Assembly: GCF_003049665.1 (NCBI RefSeq)
Contig: NZ_PYWM01000017.1
Location: 1 to 64,000 of the forward strand
Direction of reading: 5' to 3'
Origin: Lysinibacillus mangiferihumi
GTDB lineage: Bacteria > Bacillota > Bacilli > Bacillales_A > Planococcaceae
Length of the DNA: 64,000 bases
In this document: piece by piece, positions 38,844-48,017 of the stretch
Layout of the letters: every line of letters begins with the position of its first letter
How positions within the stretch are numbered: the stretch's first letter is position 1
Position numbers and translations under genes: made by a program
Notes under the pieces: model-generated
What the model saw: the letters and a program-made list of their open reading frames with translations, nothing else
The model's database searches: none
Told to the model about the DNA's origin: nothing

Positions 38844-39170
38844 TTACTTATCTTCTACATCAAGTAAATAAATTGCCTTGTCAAATCCTCCACGGTTAGC
38901 TTTCTTCTGCTTACGAACCGCTTCTAATTCTTCATAACTCACACCTAACACTCCTATCGCAGTATGCACTAGTTCTAAAATATCTGCTAATTCTTCAACA
39001 CTTTCTTGAACGTTTTCTGCCTTATAAAACTCTTTTGCTTCTTCCATTATTTTTGCTTTTACTTCAAGCAACAGTTCTTGTGGCTCTAATATTCTTGCAT
39101 TACATTGCAACCCCTTTTCTGCAATTATCTCTAGAATATTATCTCGTACTAGCTTATTATAAACAGGCAT
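38844..39170 (-). CDS. MazG-like nucleotide pyrophosphohydrolase
   Basis: A 108-residue all-helical protein of the MazG/PRA-PH superfamily starting MPVYNKLVRDNILEII. The metal-binding helices are visible: EVKAKIMEEAKEFYKA and VEELADILELVHTAI supply the ExxE and ExxD acidic residues. It likely hydrolyses non-canonical NTPs (house-cleaning). The start at 39170 has AAAGGAG 7 bases upstream; the longer frame to 39239 has none. Confidence 0.85.
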   Translation of the reverse strand: MPVYNKLVRDNILEIIAEKGLQCNARILEPQELLLEVKAKIMEEAKEFYKAENVQESVEELADILELVHTAIGVLGVSYEELEAVRKQKKANRGGFDKAIYLLDVEDK

Positions 39171-39239
39171 TGCTATACTCCTTTCATGTATCTTACTGTT
39201 ATATTGTAGAATAACATCTAAAAATTGTACTGTCAGCAA

Positions 39240-39870
39240 ATCAGCAGAGCATTAGCCAAAATAAGGGTCCCCATCCTTTATACTAAAACATCGTATTAAA
39301 CCTAAAGGCTCGTTCTCTTAATAAATCATCTAACATTTCTAATAAATTTTCATAATCTAATATTCTTCTCTCCACCCTGATTACCTCCTTAAATAGCTCT
39401 ACCTATATTTTACCAATAACTTACATAAATCTTGTTACAACAACGTTAAATTGCATTTAAATAGCATGTTTTACTTGATTTAGAACGTTAATCATTTTTT
39501 TAATACCAGTATATTACACAGAAATAAAAACGTTGTATGAGCTTCTATAGCAATTACAGGGTATTGTAATTTTGGTATTTTATATTACGATATCGTAACA
39601 TCGTTCTCCAACTAAACTTCCTCATTAGTCTAAGTCCATTTAAATTAGGAGAACTATCCCAAAAAGTACCAAATAAAGAATCCGTTTTGAGTTTAATCAA
39701 AATGGATTCTTTATTAAAATATAATTTTTATTTGGGATACTATTGTGCTCCATAACCACCATCAATAACAATAGACTGTCGCATAGCTAATTCCTCCAAT
39801 ACTTTATAAATATCTTCAGAGACTTTCTGTTTACGACCATCTACCATACCAACAAACACAAACACTATGT
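39240..39870. other. Gene-poor region with short coding remnants
   Basis: On the minus strand, AAGGAGG followed by GTG at 39375 opens a 30-codon frame to 39283 (begins VERRILDYENLLEMLDD) that ends abruptly and reads like the first residues of a larger lost protein. A second minus-strand frame, 39847-39740 (35 codons, MVDGRKQKVSEDIYKVLEEL), has protein-like composition but no ribosome site. A strong hairpin (AAAGAATCC/GGATTCTTT, 39672-39713) could terminate transcription in both directions. Confidence 0.4.
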
Positions 39871-40233
39871 TCAGTTGACAAACTTACTTTTAATCATATG
39901 ATCACTAATAAAGAAAACGGTAACATAAACAAATGCCATTCCTGTGTAAATGAAAAATAATTCTATATTCCATTCTGTTAACAGTAAAAGCACACAAACA
40001 CAAATTAATCCACAGCCAAAATGTTTCATATAAGAAAATAAAATATGTTTAGTTCGAAATTCAATCACGATGGATGCTAAAATTCCAATAGTAAATAGTA
40101 TTGGAACTGAAATAATACTTACACCAAGCCCGATTGCGAAATAAGAGTTCGTAAAATCGTTAAAGAAAAAAGGTACGATAAAGTAACATATGATCGATGT
40201 TACAAAAGCTGCTAACAATTTTCTGTTAAACAT
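39871..40233 (-). CDS. Hypothetical four-helix membrane protein
   Basis: A 120-residue protein with about four hydrophobic helices (residues 6-24, 32-58, 70-86, 91-110) and a short basic tail (HMIKSKFVN). GAAGGAG precedes the ATG by 8 bases. No family recognised; small integral membrane proteins of this layout are common in Bacillales. Confidence 0.6.
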   Translation of the reverse strand: MFNRKLLAAFVTSIICYFIVPFFFNDFTNSYFAIGLGVSIISVPILFTIGILASIVIEFRTKHILFSYMKHFGCGLICVCVLLLLTEWNIELFFIYTGMAFVYVTVFFISDHMIKSKFVN

Positions 40234-40242
40234 ATTTTCACT

Positions 40243-40404
40243 CCTTCACTCACAACTCGTATTGCATTTTTCTCAGGCGTTGAGGATTTTATATCGTCTG
40301 TTCAATCTTTTAGAATTCAAAATTCTAATCTGGACACTTATTTGATTACTAAAAATTTCTTTTTAACAGATGATTTTAGATTAAATGGTAATGACGTAAA
40401 TTAA
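40243..40404 (+). pseudogene. Possible C-terminal gene remnant
   Basis: A plus-strand frame without a usable start reads a protein-like stretch (IAFFSGVEDFISSVQSF, then LDTYLITKNFFLTDDFR) and ends in TAA at 40402-40404. It may be the tail of a deleted gene. Weak support. Confidence 0.25.
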
Positions 40405-40552
40405 AATGCTATTCGCGTAACCATTTGTGCTTAGCATTACAAACAAAATTGTACTCTTTTACAAAATTCACTGGCATAGTAGGTAGCGCGAATAGTACCT
40501 CATTAATTTCTTGTATAGCTCTATTTAAAATACAATAAAAGGAGGATGTAAC

Positions 40553-41086
40553 GTGAAAGATTACATCATAATAATTATTTCTATCCTTCTATTATTTACT
40601 ATATTTTTTATCATTCAAAGAACTTATACTATTCAATCAAACGTCAGTGCAATAACTACTAGTATTCAACAACATTTAGAGGAAGAGGTTTCATCGATTG
40701 AAGAGTATGGCATCTCAAAATCAAATTCAAAGATTGTTATTTTTAAGTATGGTAATAAAAAGGGATATGCAGTTTTCAAAGAGAATTATTTTAACAAAAA
40801 GTTAAAGATGATCTTTATAAAATCTAATATTTTTGATAAAAACAACAATATCATACATACAAATCGAGGTAACTATATTCTTTTAAGTGGTAACTATCAT
40901 GAGAAAATCGATTATATAGTTGTAAAAGAAGGCAATAAGAATCATTTATTTGAGGTTACACTTATTAACGAAAACATTGGTCATTTATATATCACACTCG
41001 AAACTATTCCTCGAAAGTTAACCGACACGATGCTAAATGATTTAATGCTTTACAATAAGGATAATAAGCCAGTTTTTTTAGAATAA
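40553..41086 (+). CDS. Hypothetical membrane-anchored protein
   Basis: A 177-residue protein with one N-terminal transmembrane helix (IIIIISILLLFTIFFII, residues 5-21), a helical stretch with acidic residues (QQHLEEEVSSIEEYG) and a beta-rich basic extracytoplasmic domain. GTG start 7 bases after AAAGGAGG. No family recognised. Confidence 0.6.
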   Translation: MKDYIIIIISILLLFTIFFIIQRTYTIQSNVSAITTSIQQHLEEEVSSIEEYGISKSNSKIVIFKYGNKKGYAVFKENYFNKKLKMIFIKSNIFDKNNNIIHTNRGNYILLSGNYHEKIDYIVVKEGNKNHLFEVTLINENIGHLYITLETIPRKLTDTMLNDLMLYNKDNKPVFLE

Positions 41087-41106
41087 CTGCCAATATCTTT
41101 AACTAC

Positions 41107-41173
41107 CTAAAGGGCCTTTACTTATCAAAGCCTTCCATCTAATCACTTTACAATCCCATCACCGGCCCTTTAG
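41107..41173. repeat. 10-bp perfect inverted repeat, 47-base spacer
   Basis: CTAAAGGGCC (41107-41116) and GGCCCTTTAG (41164-41173). It lies just after the gene ending at 41086 and may act as its terminator stem or mark an excised element; no T-run follows. Confidence 0.45.
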
Positions 41174-41414
41174 TCTAGTCAAAAAACTTCATTTTGTTAC
41201 CATATCATTGAATAAATCCCCATGAAACTTCTTTCAATACGATAGATTTCACGAAGCACCTTCTCATCTTCACTAGTGTAGTTACAGCTAGAAGCACCCT
41301 GACATTTTTCATGTTAAGTTCTCCCAACTTGTCATTTACCCTGCTTATTCTTTCAGAGTATCGATGACTGTTCATTTTCATCTTTTATAATCAGCAATAG
41401 CCATGTATAGTACA
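41174..41414. other. Gene-free region
   Basis: No supported gene; frames here are antisense to the cupin gene or lack starts. Confidence 0.35.
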
Positions 41415-41454
41415 ACAAAAGAGCAATCCGTATTTTAACAGATTGCTCTTTCTC
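41415..41454 (-). terminator. Terminator of the carbamoyl catabolism operon
   Basis: AAGAGCAATC/GATTGCTCTT stem, 10 pairs, flanked by A-run and T-run, 10 bases beyond the cupin stop. Confidence 0.8.
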
Positions 41455-41464
41455 GTTGTTCAAC

Positions 41465-41878
41465 TTATTTTTCCGAGTCCACCATATGTGACAAGAAGTT
41501 TTCGTTTTGGATTTCTTCATGAACAGGGATGAAGATACTAACCTGCTCGGTAGGTTCGACATCGTCATTGGCAACCGAGTGAACGACCCCTTTTGGTACA
41601 AGGAAAGTGTCCCCTTCTTGATAGGATTTCCATTCCCCATTTTGCAGAAGTTTTACTTTTCCTTTTGTAATATGAATTACTTCAGCTACGTCGTGATAAT
41701 GGGGCAATACGGCTCCACCTACTTCTATGCGTTCTCTTAAGACCGAGCTAACACTGACGCCGAGTTCATTTGCCTCTTTGGCACTTAGAAGCTCGCGGTG
41801 ATAAACTTTACGGTGCTCTGTAAATACATTCCACTTTAATGCTTCGCCAATTTTTACTTTCGTCTTGTTTTCGTTCAT
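41465..41878 (-). CDS. Cupin-domain protein
   Basis: A 137-residue single cupin barrel. Metal-site motif 1 is GGAVLPHYHDVAEVIHITKGK (two His, Glu and so on) and motif 2 PKGVVHSVAND. It may be an enzyme on ureido or keto-acid intermediates or a small-molecule sensor. Start taken as ATG 41878, 8 bases after AAGGAG, with TTG at 41884 as alternative. Last gene of the FdrA operon, 47 bases after carbamate kinase. Confidence 0.75.
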   Translation of the reverse strand: MNENKTKVKIGEALKWNVFTEHRKVYHRELLSAKEANELGVSVSSVLRERIEVGGAVLPHYHDVAEVIHITKGKVKLLQNGEWKSYQEGDTFLVPKGVVHSVANDDVEPTEQVSIFIPVHEEIQNENFLSHMVDSEK

Positions 41879-41925
41879 TTCCAATTCTCCTTACCATACA
41901 TTTTCAATTACTTGTAATAGCTGAT

Positions 41926-42861
41926 TTAGTTGAAAATAACGGTGCCTGTCTTACCAAGAATGGCATCCTTTGCTTTCTCCAGCGAAGTGATGATTGATTT
42001 GCGACCTTGCTTCCCCTTGACGAATGATATGGCTGCCTGAATTTTTGGAAGCATACTGCCTGGTGCAAAATGCCCTTCTTTCATCAACCTTTCTGCCTCT
42101 TCGATCGATAACTGATTCAGGTTTTGCTGATTTGGTTTCCCAAAGTTAATTGCGACTTTTTCGACAGCTGTCAATATGAACAGAAAATCTACATTCAACT
42201 CATCCGCTAAACATTTACTTGCTAAATCTTTGTCAATAACCGCTTCTACGCCGATTAAAGCATGATTCTTTTCCTCCACTACAGGTATACCCCCACCACC
42301 AACAGCGATGACAATACGCCCTGCATTAACTAAGTCTTGGATAATATCTTTTTCAACGACTTTAATCGGAGCAGGAGATGGAATAACCCGACGATAGCCG
42401 CGTCCTGAATCTTCTATATAATGGTCACCTGTTTCAGCCATTAATCTTTCAGCCTCTTCTTTTGAATAAAAAGGACCAATTGGCTTTGTTGGATTTTGAA
42501 AGGCGTGATCGTTCTTATCAACTACTACCTGACTGACAACTGTTGCAACTGATTTGTTAATTGAGCGTTTTAACAGTTCCTCATGGAGTGCATTTTGCAA
42601 ATGGTAGCCAATATACCCTTGGCTCATTGCCCCACATTCTGCAAATGGCATACTAGGAATATTTGCATGTTCCTTCGAGCTTTTTTCGAATGCCAGATTG
42701 ATAGAACCGACTTGCGGCCCGTTACCATGGGCAATCACAACTTCATGACCTTGTTCAATTAAATCAACAATTGGCTTGGCTGAATCGTGTACTAATTGTA
42801 GTTGCTCTTCAGGAGTAGAACCGAGTGCATTTCCTCCAAGCGCTATTAATATTCTACTCAT
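41926..42861 (-). CDS. arcC: Carbamate kinase
   Basis: A 311-residue enzyme that makes ATP from carbamoyl phosphate and ADP, releasing ammonia and CO2. Hallmarks: N-terminal ALGGNALG, VIAHGNGPQVG, VVASQVVVD-like strand (TVVSQVVVDKNDHAF), GGGGIPV and the late FAPGSMLPKIQAA. The start at 42861 is the ATG overlapping the DUF1116 stop by 8 bases, after GGAAGAGG. No arginine deiminase genes are near, so its carbamoyl phosphate must come from the neighbouring carbamoyltransferase subunits. Confidence 0.93.
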   Translation of the reverse strand: MSRILIALGGNALGSTPEEQLQLVHDSAKPIVDLIEQGHEVVIAHGNGPQVGSINLAFEKSSKEHANIPSMPFAECGAMSQGYIGYHLQNALHEELLKRSINKSVATVVSQVVVDKNDHAFQNPTKPIGPFYSKEEAERLMAETGDHYIEDSGRGYRRVIPSPAPIKVVEKDIIQDLVNAGRIVIAVGGGGIPVVEEKNHALIGVEAVIDKDLASKCLADELNVDFLFILTAVEKVAINFGKPNQQNLNQLSIEEAERLMKEGHFAPGSMLPKIQAAISFVKGKQGRKSIITSLEKAKDAILGKTGTVIFN

Positions 42862-44287
42862 TTGCCTCTTCCTCTCCATATAGTTTATAGAAACGAAGCA
42901 ATCCTTTTTCGAAGCATTCCTTTGGAGGATGGACAATGCCTGCGCCAATCTGCCCGATTCCTGCTACTTTATGTGCCATGCCGGTATTAATAACAGGAAG
43001 AATGCTTGTTTCAATCACTTTTCGAACATCAATTCCAAAGGCAGCTCCGCGGAAATTTAGCGTTGGTATAGCATAATTGCTATTTTCACTTACTGTAATG
43101 TCATACATTTGTTCGCTATATTGAATAGCATCTTCTACCTCTCCTCCAACAAATTGAACAATTGCAGGCGAACCGCCCATCGCAAACCCACCAATTCCCA
43201 TTGTTTCCGTAATGGCACTATCCCCTAAATCCCTAGTTGCATCCTGCTCTGAATAGCCTGGGAAATATAAGCCTTTAATAAAGTTTGCCGGTGCGGTAAA
43301 CCATTCCTTGTCACCTAGCCCGCTAATGCGAATACCAAATTCAACCCCATTCCTCGCCATTGTCGTAACAACCGTGGAATATGGAACGCCGTGTCCTGCA
43401 TCAAGTGAAGCTTTACATGCTGGCATGGACAGGTTCAAGAAATAGTGTTCATTATTTTGAATAAAGCGCAAGACCTCTCGCAATGTGTCCGTCTTGCAAT
43501 CTGTTTGCATAAAATAGTCCGTCATTTCCCTATAGAAAAGGCTTGTTGCTGCCTTATTACGGTTGTGGCACTCATCTCCCATATGAAGAGCCTGCGCGAT
43601 GATGGCTTTTAAATCTACGCCATCTGTTAGCACAAGTGCTTTTTTCAATGCCGGAGCAAAAACATCGCGCAGCCACTTTAGCCGATCAATTACATCGCTA
43701 GAAAAAGCACCAAAACGTAGCACTTTGCCTAGACCTTCATTAATCGTACAATAAGCACGGTTTCCATGTGTTCGATTTTCGATGATATGCACTGGCATGG
43801 AAGGAGAGACGATGCCCGCCATTGGTCCCACTGTTGAATGCTCATTGCATGAGCCAAATTCAATTGCTCCAGCCTCAATCAATGCTCTTGCTTGTTCCTC
43901 ATCCGCTGCCATCCCTTCAAAAATAAGTGCGCCAATCACTGCCCCCTGCATCGGACCCGCCATGTTTTCCCATGCAATAGGAGGGCCAGCATGCAGTATT
44001 TTTTTGCTGTGCATTCCAGGTATGACATCAATAGCTAGTCCAATATCAATTAAGAAAGGGTGTGCATCTTTTATGCGTTGAATCGATTCTTGATTCGCCT
44101 TTTCCACTTTTTCATTTTCCTGAAAGAAATCTAATGCTTCGAGCAATTGTAGATTGCCCCCTGCAGGCGGTTGCCAGTCCACTTGGATGGTTTCAACGCC
44201 TTGCAGCTCCAAATCTTCTTTAAATTTGGATGTGCCGATATTAATTACTTGTAATGGCTGATTAAAAAGCTCATTCGCTGTACTCAA
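42854..44287 (-). CDS. DUF1116 / AllG-type carbamoyltransferase subunit
   Basis: A 477-residue DUF1116 protein (YlbE in E. coli, renamed AllG as part of oxamate carbamoyltransferase). Family text includes VDWQPPAGG, IGALIFEGMAADEEQARALIEAG, FGSCNEHSTVGPMAGI and GRISGLGD-like RISGLGDKEWFTAP. TTG start at 44287, 8 bases after AAAGGAGGT and one base after the FdrA stop. It should act with the FdrA and DUF2877 proteins to carbamoylate or phosphorolyse the substrate. Confidence 0.85.
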   Translation of the reverse strand: MSTANELFNQPLQVINIGTSKFKEDLELQGVETIQVDWQPPAGGNLQLLEALDFFQENEKVEKANQESIQRIKDAHPFLIDIGLAIDVIPGMHSKKILHAGPPIAWENMAGPMQGAVIGALIFEGMAADEEQARALIEAGAIEFGSCNEHSTVGPMAGIVSPSMPVHIIENRTHGNRAYCTINEGLGKVLRFGAFSSDVIDRLKWLRDVFAPALKKALVLTDGVDLKAIIAQALHMGDECHNRNKAATSLFYREMTDYFMQTDCKTDTLREVLRFIQNNEHYFLNLSMPACKASLDAGHGVPYSTVVTTMARNGVEFGIRISGLGDKEWFTAPANFIKGLYFPGYSEQDATRDLGDSAITETMGIGGFAMGGSPAIVQFVGGEVEDAIQYSEQMYDITVSENSNYAIPTLNFRGAAFGIDVRKVIETSILPVINTGMAHKVAGIGQIGAGIVHPPKECFEKGLLRFYKLYGEEEANE

Positions 44288-44288
44288 T

Positions 44289-45842
44289 TTAATTGACCTC
44301 CTTTTGTACAAGCATCGCGGCAATTCTTGTTGCCATTTCATTGCTATCGGCAACAAAAGCGCCTATAGATTGAAGTTTCTTTAGTTGCTGCTGATAATCT
44401 TGTTTATCTTTAGAAGTGCCGCAAATATAAGTAACGATTGGCAAGTGCCTTCCTGCCTGTGTAGCCTCGTCTCTTGCTAATTGAAGCGTCTCTAGTGTTA
44501 CACCTACTGGATCTTCATGGGCACCATATCCCAATTCAAAGTCTAATAACAGAACAGCAGTTTGAGGGTCTCGTGCTTCTTGAAGAATCCGCTCATTTCT
44601 AAGTGAAGGCTCTATCATCGGATGTGGTTTACCTTTTGTAAAATCATCATCGCCCATATCAAGCAACGTATGACCTACACTATAGGTAATGTCGTTAAGT
44701 TTCTCTTCCTCTTTTTTAGCGACATTACTTTTGACACTTTTTCCTGAAGAGCGGAGAATGGATAATGCTTCTGCTGTCAGCGTACCACCGCAGAATAATC
44801 CACGAATGTCCTGCTGAGCATCTGCTAATTTTGCTTTTTCTTCAGCAATCCATCGTTGAACGCTCTTTGCAATGTCCGTTTCGATTACGGCTTGCGTATC
44901 AAGTAATTGAACAGATTTGCGGGCAGCATCAATTAATGTAGGAGAAAAGGTAGCACCTGCTGCCTCAACTGCTTTTGCATCACCATCTAAAAAGCAGACT
45001 ACAACGGGTTTTCGGCATTTTTTCACTTCTGCAAGAATTTTGTCCTGAACATTTCGCGCTGGAGGCTTGGAAATTAATGTGATGACCTTCGTATTGTCGT
45101 CGTTCTCTAATGCTTGAAGCCCTTGAAGCATCATAATTCCGCCAATTGATTCATGGAGATCGCGACCTCCCGTACCAATTGCCTGTGTAATACCGTAACC
45201 AAGTCGATCAATTTGTACCGTCACTTCCTGTAGCCCTGTTCCGGAGGCTGCCACTAGTCCAATGCCTCCTTCGCTTACTTTATTGGCAAAGCACAGTCCA
45301 CTGCGATTGATAATTGCTGTCCCGCAGTCTGGCCCCATAACGAATAAACCGTTGTCTCTCCCTATTTCCTTCAAAACTTTTTCATCTTCAATACTTACAT
45401 TGTCACTGAACAGCATAACGTGCATGCCTTTTTTTAAGGCTTGACTCGCTTCGCGCGCTGCATATTTTCCTGGAACGGAGATAATCGCCATATTAGCATT
45501 CGGCATGAGATGCAATGCAGAAGTCAACGTTTTCGCTGTATGATAATTGTCTTTTCCTTTCTTTACCTTCTTGGAAGTTAATTCTGTATGGATAAGTGTT
45601 ATCACTTCCTCTGCCCGCTCATCTGTATCTGTAATCAAGGCAATAATTAAATCATTGCCCGTAGCTACTTTCGCCTCATCCGTTAGCAGACCAATGTTTT
45701 CTAGCAACTCTTTGTTCATTTCGGTTGCCATCGAAACAACGGCCTGTTCGACGCCATCCATACGATTTATTTTGCTTGATAGTGACATTAATGTTACCGA
45801 GTCATAATAGGCGTTACTTTCTATCAATACTTTAGATGTCAT
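44289..45842 (-). CDS. fdrA: FdrA / AllF-type carbamoyltransferase subunit
   Basis: A 517-residue protein related to succinyl-CoA synthetase alpha, with a CoA-binding-like Rossmann fold (DNVSIEDEKVLKEIGRDNGL, MGPDCGTAIINR, LVAASGTGLQEV, GTGGRDL) and a second domain ending in a ligase-like LLLDFELGYGAHEDP. Shown in E. coli to be part of oxamate carbamoyltransferase. AAGGAGG 9 bases before the ATG. Tight operon: 2 bases from DUF2877 upstream, 1 base to DUF1116 downstream. Confidence 0.88.
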   Translation of the reverse strand: MTSKVLIESNAYYDSVTLMSLSSKINRMDGVEQAVVSMATEMNKELLENIGLLTDEAKVATGNDLIIALITDTDERAEEVITLIHTELTSKKVKKGKDNYHTAKTLTSALHLMPNANMAIISVPGKYAAREASQALKKGMHVMLFSDNVSIEDEKVLKEIGRDNGLFVMGPDCGTAIINRSGLCFANKVSEGGIGLVAASGTGLQEVTVQIDRLGYGITQAIGTGGRDLHESIGGIMMLQGLQALENDDNTKVITLISKPPARNVQDKILAEVKKCRKPVVVCFLDGDAKAVEAAGATFSPTLIDAARKSVQLLDTQAVIETDIAKSVQRWIAEEKAKLADAQQDIRGLFCGGTLTAEALSILRSSGKSVKSNVAKKEEEKLNDITYSVGHTLLDMGDDDFTKGKPHPMIEPSLRNERILQEARDPQTAVLLLDFELGYGAHEDPVGVTLETLQLARDEATQAGRHLPIVTYICGTSKDKQDYQQQLKKLQSIGAFVADSNEMATRIAAMLVQKEVN

Positions 45843-45844
45843 TA

Positions 45845-46786
45845 TTATTTTTCCTCCTTTAGGTCGATAAGCTGTTGATATGCTACGCTAACACCAGTCA
45901 GCATATCTGTCCCAGAGGTCGATCCCATTTCTAAAATACACTGTAAATGGGGAATTGGATTACCGTCTATGTTGTCCAATACATTAAGTAAAGCTTCATT
46001 GACCTGTCCCTCCAGGCATTGCTTTAGCATAAAATAGCTTACCGTGGTCGTTCTACCTTTCAATCTCTGCAACCATTTTGCGCTACAGCTTTCCATTTTT
46101 TTAGATAGGGGGGATTCAAAATACTGCCAGGTAGCCAATAGCCCTGTTAGAAAATCATCGCCAGACGGTGTTAACCCCATGCCAAGTCCCGCAAAGTTAT
46201 AAAAAAACCTACCAAACTTATCGGTCTTCATATCCAGCTTTAGCTGCTCTAACCCTTCAAGAAACGGGGAGAAATAGATATTTTTTCGTGTAGCAATAGG
46301 AACCTCCCAGTCTGGATAAGTGAAGCTTTTCCACGCTGGAAAAATTCCTCCTTTTGCTCCGTGCTGTAAGATAAAATTGTTCAATAGCCGCAAACGAGAT
46401 ACGGTTGGCTTTTGCTTAGCTTGACAGTGCGGCTTAATATCCCTATTCCAAACGGCCGCATTTGAAAAATCCCATTGCCAATCGTTGATTTTCAATAAAT
46501 TATAGTCAATTAAACAAATAGATTTAGTCAATATTATGGTCGAACACATCTTAGAAAAATAGTCATTCTGACAGGTTTTCATCATGCTAGGTGATTGAAT
46601 CACCTCATTCTTTGCCAAAGAAAAGAGCATTGTACCGTCATCAGTTGTGAAATTTACTACCTTATCGAAAACACTGTGGACTACTCCAATTGGTTCACCG
46701 ATTGATTGCTGGCGCATCCATTCAAGTAGACGACCGTCCATCTGATTGATTTTACATGTATATGTTGGAACCATAGATATCACCAT
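45845..46786 (-). CDS. DUF2877 / AllH-type carbamoyltransferase subunit
   Basis: A roughly 313-residue DUF2877 protein. Family features are PIGVVHSVFDKVVNF near the start and the glycine-rich GLGMGLTPSGDDFLTGLLA near residue 205, followed by LEMGSTSGTDMLTGV near the end. It corresponds to YlbF/AllH, the third subunit of oxamate carbamoyltransferase. Start uncertain: ATG at 46828, 46786 or 46774 are all in frame with weak ribosome sites; the middle one is used here. Confidence 0.82.
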   Translation of the reverse strand: MVISMVPTYTCKINQMDGRLLEWMRQQSIGEPIGVVHSVFDKVVNFTTDDGTMLFSLAKNEVIQSPSMMKTCQNDYFSKMCSTIILTKSICLIDYNLLKINDWQWDFSNAAVWNRDIKPHCQAKQKPTVSRLRLLNNFILQHGAKGGIFPAWKSFTYPDWEVPIATRKNIYFSPFLEGLEQLKLDMKTDKFGRFFYNFAGLGMGLTPSGDDFLTGLLATWQYFESPLSKKMESCSAKWLQRLKGRTTTVSYFMLKQCLEGQVNEALLNVLDNIDGNPIPHLQCILEMGSTSGTDMLTGVSVAYQQLIDLKEEK

Positions 46787-46872
46787 ATTCTCATGATAGC
46801 TAGTAGAATTACGGATACGGGCATGCATTGGACATGATAATGTAGCATGCCCTCAACTGTTTATTCTTTTAA

Positions 46873-46887
46873 ATGAAAACGCTTTAT
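46873..46887. promoter_or_regulatory. Possible catabolite-responsive element
   Basis: ATGAAAACGCTTTAT fits the CcpA cre consensus WTGNAANCGNWNNCW with one mismatch. A similar one-mismatch site, TTGAAAGCGTTATAA, lies at 48315-48329 upstream of the XapX genes. Confidence 0.3.
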
Positions 46888-46915
46888 TAAATACTTCGTG
46901 CAAATGCTTTCTTCG

Positions 46916-47593
46916 TTAATCTTCAAGTGCAACAAGCAGATTTTTCGATGGAGCTGTCCACCCAAAGATGCCACCTTGCTGGTTAATCATGTGAATGGAG
47001 TCTTCATGGTCTTTTGGATCAAATGCTGCTGAGCAATCTTCAAGTAGTAAGCAGTCAAATCCACGGTCATTCGCTTCACGAATCGTCGTTTGAACACAGA
47101 CGTGAGTCGTTACCCCTGCAACAAGCAAATGCGTAATACCTTTATTGTTTAAAATCACTTCAAGATCTGTTTGATAAAAAGAACCTTTTCCAGGTTTATC
47201 AATAATAACTTCGCCTTCAACAGGCTTTAGCTCGTCCACAATATCATGACCATACTCACCACGGATAAGAATTCTTCCCATTGGACCTTCATCACCAATG
47301 CCTGCCCCTTGCTTGCTGCCGCGTTTTAATTTACTTGGCGGGCAATCTGATAAATCTAGGCGATGCCCTTCACGAGTGTAAATAACCATCATACCCTTTT
47401 CACGTGCAACTTCCAAAACCGTCTTAATAGTAGGAATAATGGAGCATGTTAGCGTAATATCATTCCCTAGCTTTTCACCAAAGCCACCTGGTGCACAAAA
47501 GTCACGCTGCATATCAATAATGATTAACGCTGTTGTTTCTAACTCAAATTCAAAACTATAAGGTTTCGCTTCTATTGTATATACTTTATTCAT
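46916..47593 (-). CDS. Isochorismatase-like cysteine amidohydrolase (biuret/ureidoacrylate hydrolase-like)
   Basis: A 225-residue cysteine hydrolase. Catalytic triad in its usual contexts: Asp in IIIDMQRDF, Lys in VIIDKPGKGSFYQTDL and Cys in VAGVTTHVCVQTT, with the cis-peptide region GVTT. The text FCAPGGFGEKLGND and GDEGPMGRILIRGE resembles biuret hydrolase and RutB-type ureidoacrylate amidohydrolases rather than nicotinamidase. It would remove an amide or ureido group upstream of the carbamoyltransferase. GGGAGATCTAC precedes the ATG and a good promoter lies about 105 bases upstream. Confidence 0.82.
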   Translation of the reverse strand: MNKVYTIEAKPYSFEFELETTALIIIDMQRDFCAPGGFGEKLGNDITLTCSIIPTIKTVLEVAREKGMMVIYTREGHRLDLSDCPPSKLKRGSKQGAGIGDEGPMGRILIRGEYGHDIVDELKPVEGEVIIDKPGKGSFYQTDLEVILNNKGITHLLVAGVTTHVCVQTTIREANDRGFDCLLLEDCSAAFDPKDHEDSIHMINQQGGIFGWTAPSKNLLVALED

Positions 47594-47697
47594 GTAGATC
47601 TCCCTCTCGAATGGTATTCAAAACATCTAGCTTTAGAAAACTGACCGCAATGATTTTTTTGATGAAACGGAAAATAATACAGGAAAAACTTGAGTCC

Positions 47698-47726
47698 ATT
47701 ATATGGAGATAGGCAACATAACTCAA
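47698..47726 (-). promoter_or_regulatory. Sigma-A promoter before the amidohydrolase gene
   Basis: Minus strand TTGAGT (47726-47721), 17-base spacer, TATAAT (47703-47698). It would let the amidohydrolase-to-cupin genes be transcribed apart from the XapX genes. Confidence 0.6.
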
Positions 47727-47784
47727 ACGTTTATAATTCGACGTAATAAGTTAGCCTAATGAAGGAAGAAGATTTTATGTCTTT

Positions 47785-47946
47785 TTAGAAAAGACGCAGG
47801 ACAGCGTATACTAGCTCAGCACCTAGAAAGATTCCTACTACCCCAACAATACCAATAAGAGGGGGAGCCGGCACTGGCAGCTTGATGAATTTGAATAAAA
47901 TGCCTACAAGTAAACCTCCTATGAATGACAAGATAATCTGCAACAT
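47785..47946 (-). CDS. XapX domain membrane protein, copy 2
   Basis: A 53-residue protein with two transmembrane helices: LQIILSFIGGLLVGILFKFI and GIVGVVGIFLGAELVYAVL, joined by the XapX loop KLPVPAPPLIG. AAGGAGAATGTAAG precedes the ATG. It is a clear sister of the gene at 48018-48203, 71 bases upstream. Too short for most gene callers. XapX proteins are of unknown function, first seen near xanthosine uptake genes. Confidence 0.8.
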   Translation of the reverse strand: MLQIILSFIGGLLVGILFKFIKLPVPAPPLIGIVGVVGIFLGAELVYAVLRLF

Positions 47947-48017
47947 CTTACATTCTCCTTTTTTAGTGGGATGTATTCATTAAAAACCGCATAACCAAGC
48001 ATTTTCTGGTGGTTCGT

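Noticed and set aside
41353..41640. 95-codon frame overlapping the cupin gene
   Set aside because: It overlaps the cupin in another frame and reads through the operon terminator; no ribosome site.
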